Shown here piece after piece: positions 35,414 through 44,167 of a stretch of 64,000 bases of DNA. The notes under the pieces were generated by a model, which had not been told where the DNA came from, did no database searches, and was given only the letters and a program-made list of their open reading frames with translations. Position numbers and translations under genes: made by a program. Location of the stretch: contig NZ_CAMVPU010000019.1 of assembly GCF_947169445.1 (NCBI RefSeq), positions 4,566 through 68,565 on the forward strand, in the 5' to 3' direction. The DNA comes from an uncultured Butyrivibrio sp. (GTDB lineage Bacteria; Bacillota; Clostridia; Lachnospirales; Lachnospiraceae). Within the stretch, counting starts at the first letter, position 1, and each line of letters starts with the position of its first letter.

Positions 35414-35635
35414 TTACTGGTTTTCAATGTGTTTAACAAGCTGCTCAATTGTTGTGATTTCCTGAGTCAACTCGATCTTGCAATCAAGCTCTTCCTGCAT
35501 CTGCATCACAAGCTCCATAATATCCAGTGAATCAAGACCAATTTCTGAAAAAGTTGAAGTCAGAGAAATCTCAGACTCATCCTTATCCAGGTACTCTGCT
35601 ATTATCTTTACAATTACTCCGCTAACATCCTTCAT
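35414..35635 (-). CDS. acpP: Acyl carrier protein
   Basis: 73-residue acidic four-helix carrier; the phosphopantetheine Ser is in EIGLDSLDIMELVM. It is the first gene of the fatty acid operon. Two ATGs are six nt apart; the second (35633-35635) has AGGAG at about 8 nt and is preferred, the first would leave only two nt. The leader from the predicted start point is about 75 nt. Confidence 0.94.
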   Translation of the reverse strand: MKDVSGVIVKIIAEYLDKDESEISLTSTFSEIGLDSLDIMELVMQMQEELDCKIELTQEITTIEQLVKHIENQ

Positions 35636-35718
35636 TTTCATTTCTCCTTTTTTTCAAAAAAATTTTCGTGTGAACAGGTTTATTTGTTATTTCCTATCCA
35701 ATTTATCAATCTTTTGTT

Positions 35719-35749
35719 ACAATAATCTTGGGGGTAACCCCCAGGTCAA
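35719..35749 (-). promoter_or_regulatory. MerR-type promoter of the fatty acid operon
   Basis: On the minus strand TTGACC (35744-35749), a 19-nt spacer and TATTGT (35719-35724). The spacer holds the dyad TGGGGGT-T-ACCCCCA, strikingly GC-rich against its surroundings. An over-long 19-bp spacer with a central dyad is the hallmark of promoters activated by MerR-family proteins that untwist DNA. The MerR-family gene starts 33 nt away, read in the opposite direction. Confidence 0.85.
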
Positions 35750-35781
35750 GAGATTTTTTTCAGATTTTATGGGAGTTTTTT

Positions 35782-36630
35782 ATGACAGGAAATGATAGTT
35801 TTCAGAACGATGAAAAAGAGTATTCTTTAACTGTAGGTCAATTTGCCAAATTATGCGGCACTACAAGAGACACATTAAGACATTACTATGAGCAAAAAAT
35901 AATCACTCCAAGAGTTGATCCAGATAACGGCTACCACTACTACTCAGCCTCCCAGATCAGTTCTTTTTTCTTTATAACCACCATGAGGCAGGCCGGCTGC
36001 TCCATTCAGGAAATAAGGGACACCATTAATAGTTCCTCGAAGGAAGCTATAACCAAACTTGCCAATTCCAAAATTCTCGATATGCAAAGAGAACTCTTTT
36101 TGATCAATAAAAAAATTAGTGCTCTTCACCTTGGCATGTGGATACTAAACACCTATGAAGAGCATGGCTATAATAAAGTCTACGTCGGAGACATTCCTGA
36201 TATAAGTGTATCAAAGACGCCCATCAGAAACAGTGACAGCGCATATCATACCGCAGATATTGCGGCCGATATTTCAGAACATCTTTTTAAAGCCTCCGGT
36301 AATGGAGCCTTATCTACATTCCCCACCGGAGTTACTATTGGGTATGAGAATCTTATAAAAAAGCATTATGTCTATAACAATATAGTAAGCCTCTCATTCC
36401 TTCCGGCAGATGAAATGGATACCCAAAAGCTTCCCAGCAACAGAGTGGTCGCCTGCTATCACGAACATAATTCATCCGATATAGAAAAAACGTACGCAAA
36501 GATGGTATCATATATTAAAAGAAATGACCTTACACCTCTATCTGATTTGTACAGCGTAAGTCTTATCAATCTGTACAACAAGGAGAAACAGCATACTTAC
36601 TTTAAATATCTTTTTATATGCATCGCATAA
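35782..36630 (+). CDS. MerR-family transcriptional regulator with C-terminal effector domain
   Basis: 282 residues. The N-terminal winged helix begins YSLTVGQFAKLCGTTRDTLRHYYEQKIITP and continues NGYHYYSASQISSFFFITTMRQAGCSIQEI, then a dimerisation helix (about 95-115). A C-terminal part of about 160 residues is probably a GyrI-like small-molecule domain. It is divergent from acpP across a MerR-type operator, so it most likely controls fatty acid synthesis and itself; the effector is unknown. The ATG at 35782 has GGGAG 7 nt upstream; the longer frame would start with TTG inside the operator. Confidence 0.88.
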   Translation: MTGNDSFQNDEKEYSLTVGQFAKLCGTTRDTLRHYYEQKIITPRVDPDNGYHYYSASQISSFFFITTMRQAGCSIQEIRDTINSSSKEAITKLANSKILDMQRELFLINKKISALHLGMWILNTYEEHGYNKVYVGDIPDISVSKTPIRNSDSAYHTADIAADISEHLFKASGNGALSTFPTGVTIGYENLIKKHYVYNNIVSLSFLPADEMDTQKLPSNRVVACYHEHNSSDIEKTYAKMVSYIKRNDLTPLSDLYSVSLINLYNKEKQHTYFKYLFICIA

Positions 36631-36654
36631 ACTTTTTGCCAGAAAGGAATAGAC

Positions 36655-37458
36655 ATGACAACAGTAAGCAAGGTAGAAACAGACAAATTTACAATGAATT
36701 ATTTTTCTTTCGGAAACGGACCTAAGAACCTGGTAGTAATCCCCGGCATTAGCATTCAGAGCGTAATGGGTTCTGCCAATACCGTGGCAGCAGAATACTC
36801 TCTTCTTGAAAATGATTTCACAGTTTATGTATTTGACAGACGTGAAGATATACCGGATCCATATTCAATTTATGACATGGCTCATGATACGGTTGATGCC
36901 ATTAAATCCCTGGGGCTTTCTAAATTCAGTCTGTTTGGCGCATCTCAGGGTGGTATGATTTCAATGGTGATCGCCATCGAGAATCCTGAGCTTGTTGAAA
37001 AGCTGATTCTTGGATCAACCTCTTCTCATATCAAGGATTCCCAGTCAGCTGTTTTGGACAAGTGGATCGAGCTTGCCAAAAACAAGGACGCTCATAGTCT
37101 TTATCAGAGTTTTGCCAAGGAAATCTATCCACCTGAAGTTTACGACGATTATAAGGAATACTTTTCAGATATCAGCAACAGTGTAACTACTAAGGAGCTT
37201 GAGAAATTTGTAATACTTGCAAGCGCCATAAAAGGCTTTGATATATCAGAGGATCTGAAAAAGATAAAATGCCCTACTCTTGCTATGGGTGTTTTTGAAG
37301 ATGCAGTTCTTGACTCGGATGCAACAATGGAAATTGCTGAGAATCTTGATTACAGACCTGATTTCAAACTGTTCATGTATATCGGCTATGGACATGCTGC
37401 TTTTGATACAGCACCGGATTATAGAGAGAGGATTTATTCCTTCCTGACAAAAGAATAA
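36655..37458 (+). CDS. Alpha/beta hydrolase
   Basis: 267-residue cytoplasmic hydrolase of the alpha/beta fold. NLVVIPGISIQ holds the oxyanion region, the nucleophile elbow is LFGASQGGMIS, the acid is probably the Asp in GVFEDAVLDSD, and the catalytic His is in IGYGHAAFD. It starts 24 nt after the MerR-family gene with AGAAAGGAATAGAC upstream, so the two are co-transcribed. It may act on an acyl compound related to the regulator's effector, which is inference only. Confidence 0.86.
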   Translation: MTTVSKVETDKFTMNYFSFGNGPKNLVVIPGISIQSVMGSANTVAAEYSLLENDFTVYVFDRREDIPDPYSIYDMAHDTVDAIKSLGLSKFSLFGASQGGMISMVIAIENPELVEKLILGSTSSHIKDSQSAVLDKWIELAKNKDAHSLYQSFAKEIYPPEVYDDYKEYFSDISNSVTTKELEKFVILASAIKGFDISEDLKKIKCPTLAMGVFEDAVLDSDATMEIAENLDYRPDFKLFMYIGYGHAAFDTAPDYRERIYSFLTKE

Positions 37459-37494
37459 TAAAATGAATCAATAATTTACAAGGAATTTTTAGAT

Positions 37495-39270
37495 ATGGCA
37501 TTTGATGGAATCACAATAGCGAATTTAACCAAGGATTTTAACGATAGATTAAATGGAGGTCGAATATATAAAATAGCACAGACCGAGAGTGACGAGCTCT
37601 TTATCACCGTCAAGCTCTCTTATGAAAACGCTGAGAAATATGGCATCAAACAGGAAAAACTTGTTTTATCTGCCGATGCTTCTCTTCCGCTTACTTACCT
37701 TACTGACGAAAACAAACCTTCTCCCATGACTGCTCCGAATTTCTGTATGCTACTTAGAAAGCACATTCAGAACGGCCGCATTATATCTGTATCTCAGCCC
37801 GGTGGTCTTGAGAGAATCATCAGATTTGAAGTTGAACACCTTGATGAAATGGGTGACCTTCGTCACAAAGTTCTTTTAATCGAGATCATGGGCAAGTACA
37901 GTAATATCATTTTTACAGATGAGGAAAATGTCATAATTGACAGCATAAAGCACATTCCTGCATCTGTAAGTTCAGTAAGAGAGGTTCTTCCCGGACGGGA
38001 ATACTTCATTCCATCCCAGGATAAGGCCAATCCTCTGACCACTACTGCAGATGAGTTTTCAAGCTGTGTTCTTAGTAAGGGAATGCCTGTATTTAAAGCT
38101 ATTTATTCAAGCTACACAGGTCTATCTCCTATCATTGCCCAGGAAATATGTTTCAGAAGCGGCGTTGATGCAGATAAATCAGCAATTGCTCTTGATACAG
38201 ATGAATCAATTGCTTTATACAAGACTTTCTGCCAGGTAATTGATCTGGTAAAAAACGGCACCTTTACTCCAACTGTTATTTATGAAGACGGCGCTCCAAA
38301 AGAATTTGCTTCTATTCCGCTGACTTTATACAAGGACACCTGCACTTCCAAAAATTTTGACGATATTTCTTCTCTTTTACAGAATTACTACGCAGAAAAA
38401 AATGTAGTTACCAGAATCCGTCAGAAATCTGTTGATCTAAGAAAAATTGTCCAGACTGCTCTTGAGCGCAATGTCAGAAAATACGATCTGCAGCTTCGAC
38501 AGATGAAAGACAGCGAGAAAAAGGATAAATACAAAACATACGGCGAACTTCTTACCGTTTACGGATATAGTGCCGAGCCGGGTGCTGATAAGATCACAGT
38601 TAACGATTACAATACAGGCAAGGATGTTACCATCGCTTTGGATCCTACTCTGACGCCTCCTCAGAATGCCAAAAAGTATTTTGATAAATACACCAAACTC
38701 AAAAGGACTGCTCAGGCTTTGGAAGAACAGATGAAGGAATCAAAAGAGGCTATTGACCAGCTGGAATCCATACAGACAGCCCTTGAAATCGCCCAAAAGG
38801 AAGCTGACCTTGCCCAGATCCGTCAGGAGCTTGTTGACAGCGGCTATATCAAAGCTCACCACACAGGGAAAAATAGTCGCCGCGAGAAGATAACCAGCAA
38901 GCCCTTCCACTACCTTAGCAGTGATGGTTTTGATATTTATGTTGGCAAAAACAATATCCAAAATGATGAACTTACTTTCAAAACAGCCAATGGTGGTGAC
39001 TGGTGGTTTCATGCCAAGAAAATCCCCGGTTCCCATGTTGTTCTGATAACTGGTGGCAAAGAAGTTCCGGACAGAGCCTTTGAAGAAGCTGCTGCTCTTG
39101 CCGCTTTTTATTCAAAAGGCAAAGTTCAGGAAAAAGTTGAGATTGACTATGTTCAGAGAAAAGAGGTCAAAAAACCAGGTGGTGCCAAGCCGGGCTTTGT
39201 AGTCTACTACACCAACTATTCCATGGCCATTTCTCCTGATATATCTGCCCTTAAACTTATTAGTGATTAA
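37495..39270 (+). CDS. rqcH: NFACT-family ribosome quality control protein RqcH
   Basis: 591 residues. The NFACT-N domain starts MAFDGITIANLTKDFNDRL and carries GGRIYKI and LRKHIQNGRI. A central coiled-coil region lies at about 285-440, and the C-terminal NFACT-R domain has GGDWWFHAKKIPGSHVV. The family binds stalled 50S-peptidyl-tRNA and recruits Ala-tRNA to add alanine tails for degradation; older annotation calls it fibronectin-binding protein. A strong terminator follows. Confidence 0.94.
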   Translation: MAFDGITIANLTKDFNDRLNGGRIYKIAQTESDELFITVKLSYENAEKYGIKQEKLVLSADASLPLTYLTDENKPSPMTAPNFCMLLRKHIQNGRIISVSQPGGLERIIRFEVEHLDEMGDLRHKVLLIEIMGKYSNIIFTDEENVIIDSIKHIPASVSSVREVLPGREYFIPSQDKANPLTTTADEFSSCVLSKGMPVFKAIYSSYTGLSPIIAQEICFRSGVDADKSAIALDTDESIALYKTFCQVIDLVKNGTFTPTVIYEDGAPKEFASIPLTLYKDTCTSKNFDDISSLLQNYYAEKNVVTRIRQKSVDLRKIVQTALERNVRKYDLQLRQMKDSEKKDKYKTYGELLTVYGYSAEPGADKITVNDYNTGKDVTIALDPTLTPPQNAKKYFDKYTKLKRTAQALEEQMKESKEAIDQLESIQTALEIAQKEADLAQIRQELVDSGYIKAHHTGKNSRREKITSKPFHYLSSDGFDIYVGKNNIQNDELTFKTANGGDWWFHAKKIPGSHVVLITGGKEVPDRAFEEAAALAAFYSKGKVQEKVEIDYVQRKEVKKPGGAKPGFVVYYTNYSMAISPDISALKLISD

Positions 39271-39286
39271 TTCGTACACAGTAAAA

Positions 39287-39321
39287 ACACCTCATTACAA
39301 ACTCGTAATGAGGTGTTTCTT
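39287..39321 (+). terminator. Intrinsic terminator after rqcH
   Basis: Perfect 12-bp stem ACACCTCATTAC / GTAATGAGGTGT with a 6-nt loop followed by TTCTT. It may also work on the other strand for read-through past the chemoreceptor gene. Confidence 0.9.
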
Positions 39322-39349
39322 AAGGAGGGGGTGCATATTGTAGCAAGAA

Positions 39350-41818
39350 TCACTTAAAGAATTCCAAATCTTCTTTCAGTGTTTCTGCAAGTTTAAGCAG
39401 TTCCTCAGAAGTATCAGCAAGTCTGACTGTTTCCATGCTAAGCTCAGACATTGTCATAGCCGTAGTCTCTGCAGATGCAGCATTTTCTTCGGAAATAGCG
39501 GAAAGATTAGTCATAAGATCAACGATAACCTCACCTGAAGAATCACAGGATTTTGCCTGGTTAAGCACATCCACAACCGACTCTTTTGTAAAATCTATTC
39601 CTTCTATGACATTTCCATATTTATCACTTGTCGAATCTATGCTGTTTTTCTGTGATTCAATAAGCTCTGTAACTTCGTTTATGGTCTCTACTGTACGGTT
39701 TGACTCTTCAGTAAGACTCTTAATAATACCCTCTATGATTCCGGTTGACTGATTCGTCTGATCAGCTAACTTGGAAATCTCACTTGCAACCACTGCAAAG
39801 CCCTTCCCGGCTTCACCTGCCCTTGCTGCCTCAATACTTGCATTTAAGGACAAAAGATTAATCTGATTAGCCACAGATGAAATAAGACTTACTGCATCCT
39901 GAATCTGACCAACAGATTCATCTGTCTTTCTAACCTGACTGACAATCTTTTCAAAGGCTGATGTAGTCATATTGCTGGATTTAGTCAGGTTCTCCATATT
40001 TACTGTTGCTTCACTGCCGATGGCACTCATCTCGTTAGACCTGTCAGAGAGATTATTTACGCTATCTAAAATTTGCTGAATGTTATTTCTGATATCTACA
40101 ACCTTCTGCGAAGAAGTCTCAATATCTTTTGCCTGCTCACCGGCTCCTTTTGATATCTCTTCTACAGTCTGTCCAATTTCACCAGCTACTCCTCTAGTCT
40201 TTGTTGCACTCTCTTCAAGAGCTAAACCTGAATCTGCCAGTACCACAGACATCTTTTTAAGATTATCAACAGTACTCTCCAAAGTATCAAGAAATCCATT
40301 AAGGCTGGAAGCAAACTCTGCAAACTCGTCTTTTCCTTCCTCATTAGCTCTTGCTGAAATTCTACCTGCTGCTATCTCTTCAATAGCAGACTGAAAGGAA
40401 TTAACGCTTCTATTTATGCCAAGGCTAACTCTTGCAAGTATCAATACAAGTACGATAATACTTGCCAGAAGAACAACTACAATAATACCTGTAACACTGG
40501 TCCTTACAGCATTCATATTGGCTGTAGCCTGATTCTGTACGCTTTCACACAGCTGAGTAAGCGTAGAGTTAATATTGGCATTGTCAGCCTTTAATGAAAG
40601 TGTCTGCTTATCCACAGTCTTAAGCTCCTCAAATATAGATTTCTGAGCTTGTAAAAGAGATAGTGAATTATCAGAAAGTGAAGGATCTGTTGTATATTTA
40701 GGAATATTATTTTCTATCTCATTTAAAAGAGCTTCAATCTCTGAAAGACTTGCTGTAACATCTTTTCCCTCAACAACAAGCTTACTGTAAGATGCCACTT
40801 TGCTGTTAAGCTCATCCAGCTTGGATCTAAACCCATAGACTCCGGAAATTGCTCCGCCATACTTATAGGACACACCCGGAGTAACTATAGAAGGATCAAT
40901 ATAAAGCTCATAGTATAGATCAGGATATTTTTCCATATCATAATCTACTACATTTAAAGTCGTAGAAGCCTCTTCCCAGGTCTGATTAGCTTCATCAAAT
41001 TTTCCGGTAACCTTAAGTGCTTTCCCACCGCCAAAATCAGTAATCTGTGCTCCAGAAAGGCCATCACCTGACATTTCCGAAAGCTCAACCTGTGAAAGGT
41101 CAATTGCAACTTCATCCTTACCATTAACTAATTTATAATTCATCAAGTAGTAATCACCCTTGTAAGTAAAGGTTCCACCAACACGAGTGATCAGATTATT
41201 TCGTTTTCCTGCCTCAGGAAGTGCATATTTATACTCAAGTTTAACGTAATCCTTACCATCAATCTTAACCGGAGTTCCATTTTCGCCAAATACAACATCA
41301 ATCCAATGGATTTCGATCCAGTCATTATTATTTACCAGACTTGTAAAGCTCTCAGAAAGGGCGCTGCTTGCCTCTAAATACTGCTGGTATTTACCAATGG
41401 AAGAATCATAACCACGCTGAGAATGAATGCTACTTATCTCCTTGTAGTTAGAAATAACCTGACTAACATCACTTATTATGGAATCTACTTGTGTTGAATA
41501 CTCAGGTCCAGCGATTGCCTTAAGCTGCTGAGCTTTACTTTCCATCTCATTCAGGTTAGATAAAGTAGCGTTGAGATAACTTTCATCAACATAATACTGA
41601 TAAAGTGCATCATTTGCCAGATTCTGCGCCTGCAGCACATTAATCTCATCAACCAGAGAAACAACCTCACTGTTCTGACCATTTTTGTATATTGATGTAA
41701 CTCCAACAATACCAATTACCAGAGCTGCCACAATACCCAAAACTCCCATAACAAGGATTTTCCCTTTTACTGATCTAAAAAACGGTCCCTTGCTCCTTGC
41801 TTTTGTTCCTTTAGCCAT
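39350..41818 (-). CDS. Methyl-accepting chemotaxis protein
   Basis: 822-residue chemoreceptor. A basic N-terminus (AKGTKARSKG) precedes helix 1 (about 20-40). An extracytoplasmic sensor region of about 410 residues follows, with helical parts at both ends and a beta-rich middle (about 170-310) that I do not recognise. Helix 2 (GIIVVVLLASIIVLVLILA) leads to a HAMP domain and the signalling hairpin with the tip ISSVANQINLLSLNASIEAARAGEAGKGFAVVASEI. There is no CheR-tethering pentapeptide; it ends EDLEFFK. The ATG at 41816-41818 has GAGAGGG 8 nt upstream and is preferred to a GTG start 24 nt earlier. Confidence 0.93.
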   Translation of the reverse strand: MAKGTKARSKGPFFRSVKGKILVMGVLGIVAALVIGIVGVTSIYKNGQNSEVVSLVDEINVLQAQNLANDALYQYYVDESYLNATLSNLNEMESKAQQLKAIAGPEYSTQVDSIISDVSQVISNYKEISSIHSQRGYDSSIGKYQQYLEASSALSESFTSLVNNNDWIEIHWIDVVFGENGTPVKIDGKDYVKLEYKYALPEAGKRNNLITRVGGTFTYKGDYYLMNYKLVNGKDEVAIDLSQVELSEMSGDGLSGAQITDFGGGKALKVTGKFDEANQTWEEASTTLNVVDYDMEKYPDLYYELYIDPSIVTPGVSYKYGGAISGVYGFRSKLDELNSKVASYSKLVVEGKDVTASLSEIEALLNEIENNIPKYTTDPSLSDNSLSLLQAQKSIFEELKTVDKQTLSLKADNANINSTLTQLCESVQNQATANMNAVRTSVTGIIVVVLLASIIVLVLILARVSLGINRSVNSFQSAIEEIAAGRISARANEEGKDEFAEFASSLNGFLDTLESTVDNLKKMSVVLADSGLALEESATKTRGVAGEIGQTVEEISKGAGEQAKDIETSSQKVVDIRNNIQQILDSVNNLSDRSNEMSAIGSEATVNMENLTKSSNMTTSAFEKIVSQVRKTDESVGQIQDAVSLISSVANQINLLSLNASIEAARAGEAGKGFAVVASEISKLADQTNQSTGIIEGIIKSLTEESNRTVETINEVTELIESQKNSIDSTSDKYGNVIEGIDFTKESVVDVLNQAKSCDSSGEVIVDLMTNLSAISEENAASAETTAMTMSELSMETVRLADTSEELLKLAETLKEDLEFFK

Positions 41819-41877
41819 AGTATATGCCCTCTCATTATTCACGAAAACACACGCACATTTATACAGTATCTGGTTTT

Positions 41878-41905
41878 ATTATATAATTGCCACGCTAAAG
41901 GTAAA
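41878..41905 (-). promoter_or_regulatory. Probable promoter of the chemoreceptor gene
   Basis: On the minus strand TTTACC (41900-41905), a 16-nt spacer and TATAAT (41878-41883). No clear sigma-28 (flagellar) motif is seen. The remainder of the 397-nt divergent gap to 42215 is AT-rich; I see only a possible plus-strand promoter, TTGGCA (42151-42156)/17 nt/TAAAAT (42174-42179), for the GGDEF gene. Confidence 0.45.
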
Positions 41906-42215
41906 TGCATATTTTGTAAAGGTTTTCTTAAATAAAAATAACCGCAAAGCCGCTATTTTAATGCATTTTTTTATTAAATCATGTTTATACAATCCTCATG
42001 TTTTTGATGAAAGAAAGAATATTAAAAACAATCAAATTTTGTTTTAACTTCAATTTAATTTATTATTATTCAGTCAACAACATAAAATCACTCTCTAACT
42101 TTACGATATGTCGACAAGTAAAAAATGCGATAAAAATGAAAAAAAATATGTTGGCATCGACTTTAAAAGAAATTAAAATATCTTTAGTAAATAGCTTACG
42201 GGGAAGGCTAATAAT

Positions 42216-44078
42216 ATGTTAAATGGGAAGAGAATTATTGCATTATGCACTTATGGGATATATGAAGATCAGGAATTTGCATTTCTTTCTGAGCTTGGGA
42301 GGATTGTTGCTGAAAAGGATTGTTTTCTATTTATCTATACAATGAATTCCGAAATAGGAATCGCTTCTACAGATCTTACTGAGGTTGAAGTATATAACCT
42401 TATTCCTTACGATAAAGTTGATGTCATCGTTATCATGAACGAAAAAATAAAGATCCGCAGCGTATGTCAGGACATCATTGACAAGGCTACTGCTAAGAAT
42501 GTGCCTGTTATAGTTGTGGATGGTGAATATGACAATGTATCAATGGTTCGCTATAACTATGCCGCTGGCTTTGAGAAGGTTGTTCGTCATGTAATTGAAA
42601 AACACCAGGTAAAAAAGCCTCATTTTATGGCAGGACATAGAAATAACACTTTTTCTGATGAACGCATAAATGTATTCAAAAAAGTTCTTGAAGAAAACAA
42701 TATACCTTTTGACAACAGCATGATAAGCTACGGTGATTTCTGGGCATTGCCCTGCAGAGCTGCAACCACGGAGCTTCTTAAACGTGACGAGCTTCCGGAT
42801 TCAATCATCTGTGCCAACGACATCATGGCTATTAATGTATGTGACGTATTAAATGATGCTGGCATCAAGGTTCCGGAGGATATCCTTGTTTCAGGCTTTG
42901 ATGGCATTGATGAAGCATTTCTGTCATCTCCGGGTATAACTACCGCAGTTTGTGATAGCGGTGAGCTGGCTCACGCAGTCCTTAATTCTCTTGAAGACGT
43001 GTTCGCAGGAAAAGCAAAATCAACAAAATTGGTTGAACCTGTTTTTATTCCTAACGAATCCTGTGGATGCCCCAGGAAAGACCTACATGTTACTGCTACT
43101 GTCAGCGAGCTGAATAACCTCTTTTACCACCATGAAGATGAAGTTCACGTATATCAGAGTATAATTTCTAAATTCATGATTGATAAAGATATTGAAAATA
43201 GTATCAGATACCTTAAAGAGAACCACGCCCAGTACGCACAGGTTGTTATAGAAAAATCCTGCATTGATCTGGAAAAGAATTTCTTCTATGACGATGTAGA
43301 AAAAGGCGATCGACTGGTAGTATATGATTCATACAGCGATATTGATAACTTCTACCCTTACAATCCTGATGAAATCATTCCTCACCTTAGTGAAATAATG
43401 AAGATTGGGCAGCCTATTATTTTCAACAGCCTTATATATATGGATAAGTGTCCGGGTTTTGTCTGCTACTCTTATCCTCGAACAATGCTGATTGACTACA
43501 ACCAGACTCCAAACCTAACTAACTGCTTTGAAATGAGTATAGGTGGATATGTCATAACCCGTTATCAGCAGTACCTTCGCGATAAGATTCAGAAAATGTA
43601 CCAAAACGACGCTTTAACAGGCCTGTACAACAGACTCGCCTTCAGGACCAAAATAGATGAACTCTTTAAAAACCCAGAGTACATCGGTCAAAAAATAACT
43701 GTTATCATGCAGGATTTGAATGGTCTCAAGCAGATAAATGATAACCTCGGACATTTAGCAGGTGATAAGGCAATAACAGCAGTTGCCGCATCACTCAAAC
43801 AGTCTTGTCCCCCAAATGCTATCTGTGTAAGAGCAGGAGGTGATGAACTCCTTGCCTTTATTTTAGGAGACTGTGATGTTGATCAAATATGCACTGCTAT
43901 AGATAAACGACTTGCCATATCCAGCACAGAGCTAGGATTTACTGTCTCAGCCAGCACAGGTACTTACTCCACTGTTTACGATGGTCAGATGGATATAAGT
44001 AAGATTATTGGCATTGCTGATGAAAGAATGTACGAGATCAAGAGGCATTCCAAAGAAATCAAAAAACAGTTAGCTTGA
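42216..44078 (+). CDS. Diguanylate cyclase with LacI-type periplasmic-binding-protein-like sensor domain, cytoplasmic
   Basis: 620 residues with no signal peptide, transmembrane helix or HTH. Residues 1 to about 280 follow the LacI/ribose-binding fold (RIIALCTYGIYEDQEFAFLS, DSIICANDIMAINVCDVLNDAG, VPEDILVSGFDGIDEAFLSSPGITTA). A middle region of about 170 residues is unrecognised. The GGDEF domain starts DALTGLYNRLAF and has the metal Asp in MQDLNGLKQIND. The signature is RAGGDELLAF, i.e. GGDEL, with the catalytic acidic residues kept. It is predicted to make cyclic-di-GMP in response to an intracellular ligand, possibly a sugar. A GGGGAAGG site lies 8 nt before the ATG. Confidence 0.88.
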   Translation: MLNGKRIIALCTYGIYEDQEFAFLSELGRIVAEKDCFLFIYTMNSEIGIASTDLTEVEVYNLIPYDKVDVIVIMNEKIKIRSVCQDIIDKATAKNVPVIVVDGEYDNVSMVRYNYAAGFEKVVRHVIEKHQVKKPHFMAGHRNNTFSDERINVFKKVLEENNIPFDNSMISYGDFWALPCRAATTELLKRDELPDSIICANDIMAINVCDVLNDAGIKVPEDILVSGFDGIDEAFLSSPGITTAVCDSGELAHAVLNSLEDVFAGKAKSTKLVEPVFIPNESCGCPRKDLHVTATVSELNNLFYHHEDEVHVYQSIISKFMIDKDIENSIRYLKENHAQYAQVVIEKSCIDLEKNFFYDDVEKGDRLVVYDSYSDIDNFYPYNPDEIIPHLSEIMKIGQPIIFNSLIYMDKCPGFVCYSYPRTMLIDYNQTPNLTNCFEMSIGGYVITRYQQYLRDKIQKMYQNDALTGLYNRLAFRTKIDELFKNPEYIGQKITVIMQDLNGLKQINDNLGHLAGDKAITAVAASLKQSCPPNAICVRAGGDELLAFILGDCDVDQICTAIDKRLAISSTELGFTVSASTGTYSTVYDGQMDISKIIGIADERMYEIKRHSKEIKKQLA

Positions 44079-44115
44079 TACACTGTAAAATCTAGCATTA
44101 ATTATAAATCTCAGA

Positions 44116-44148
44116 AAAAAACAGCAGACCTTTTGATCTGCTGTTTTT
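44116..44148. terminator. Bidirectional terminator between the GGDEF and M42 peptidase genes
   Basis: AAAAACAGCAGA...TCTGCTGTTTTT, 12-bp arms closing a short loop, with A-run before and T-run after. It serves the converging genes ending at 44078 (plus) and 44168 (minus). Confidence 0.9.
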
Positions 44149-44167
44149 CAAATGTTTATCTCTATAT

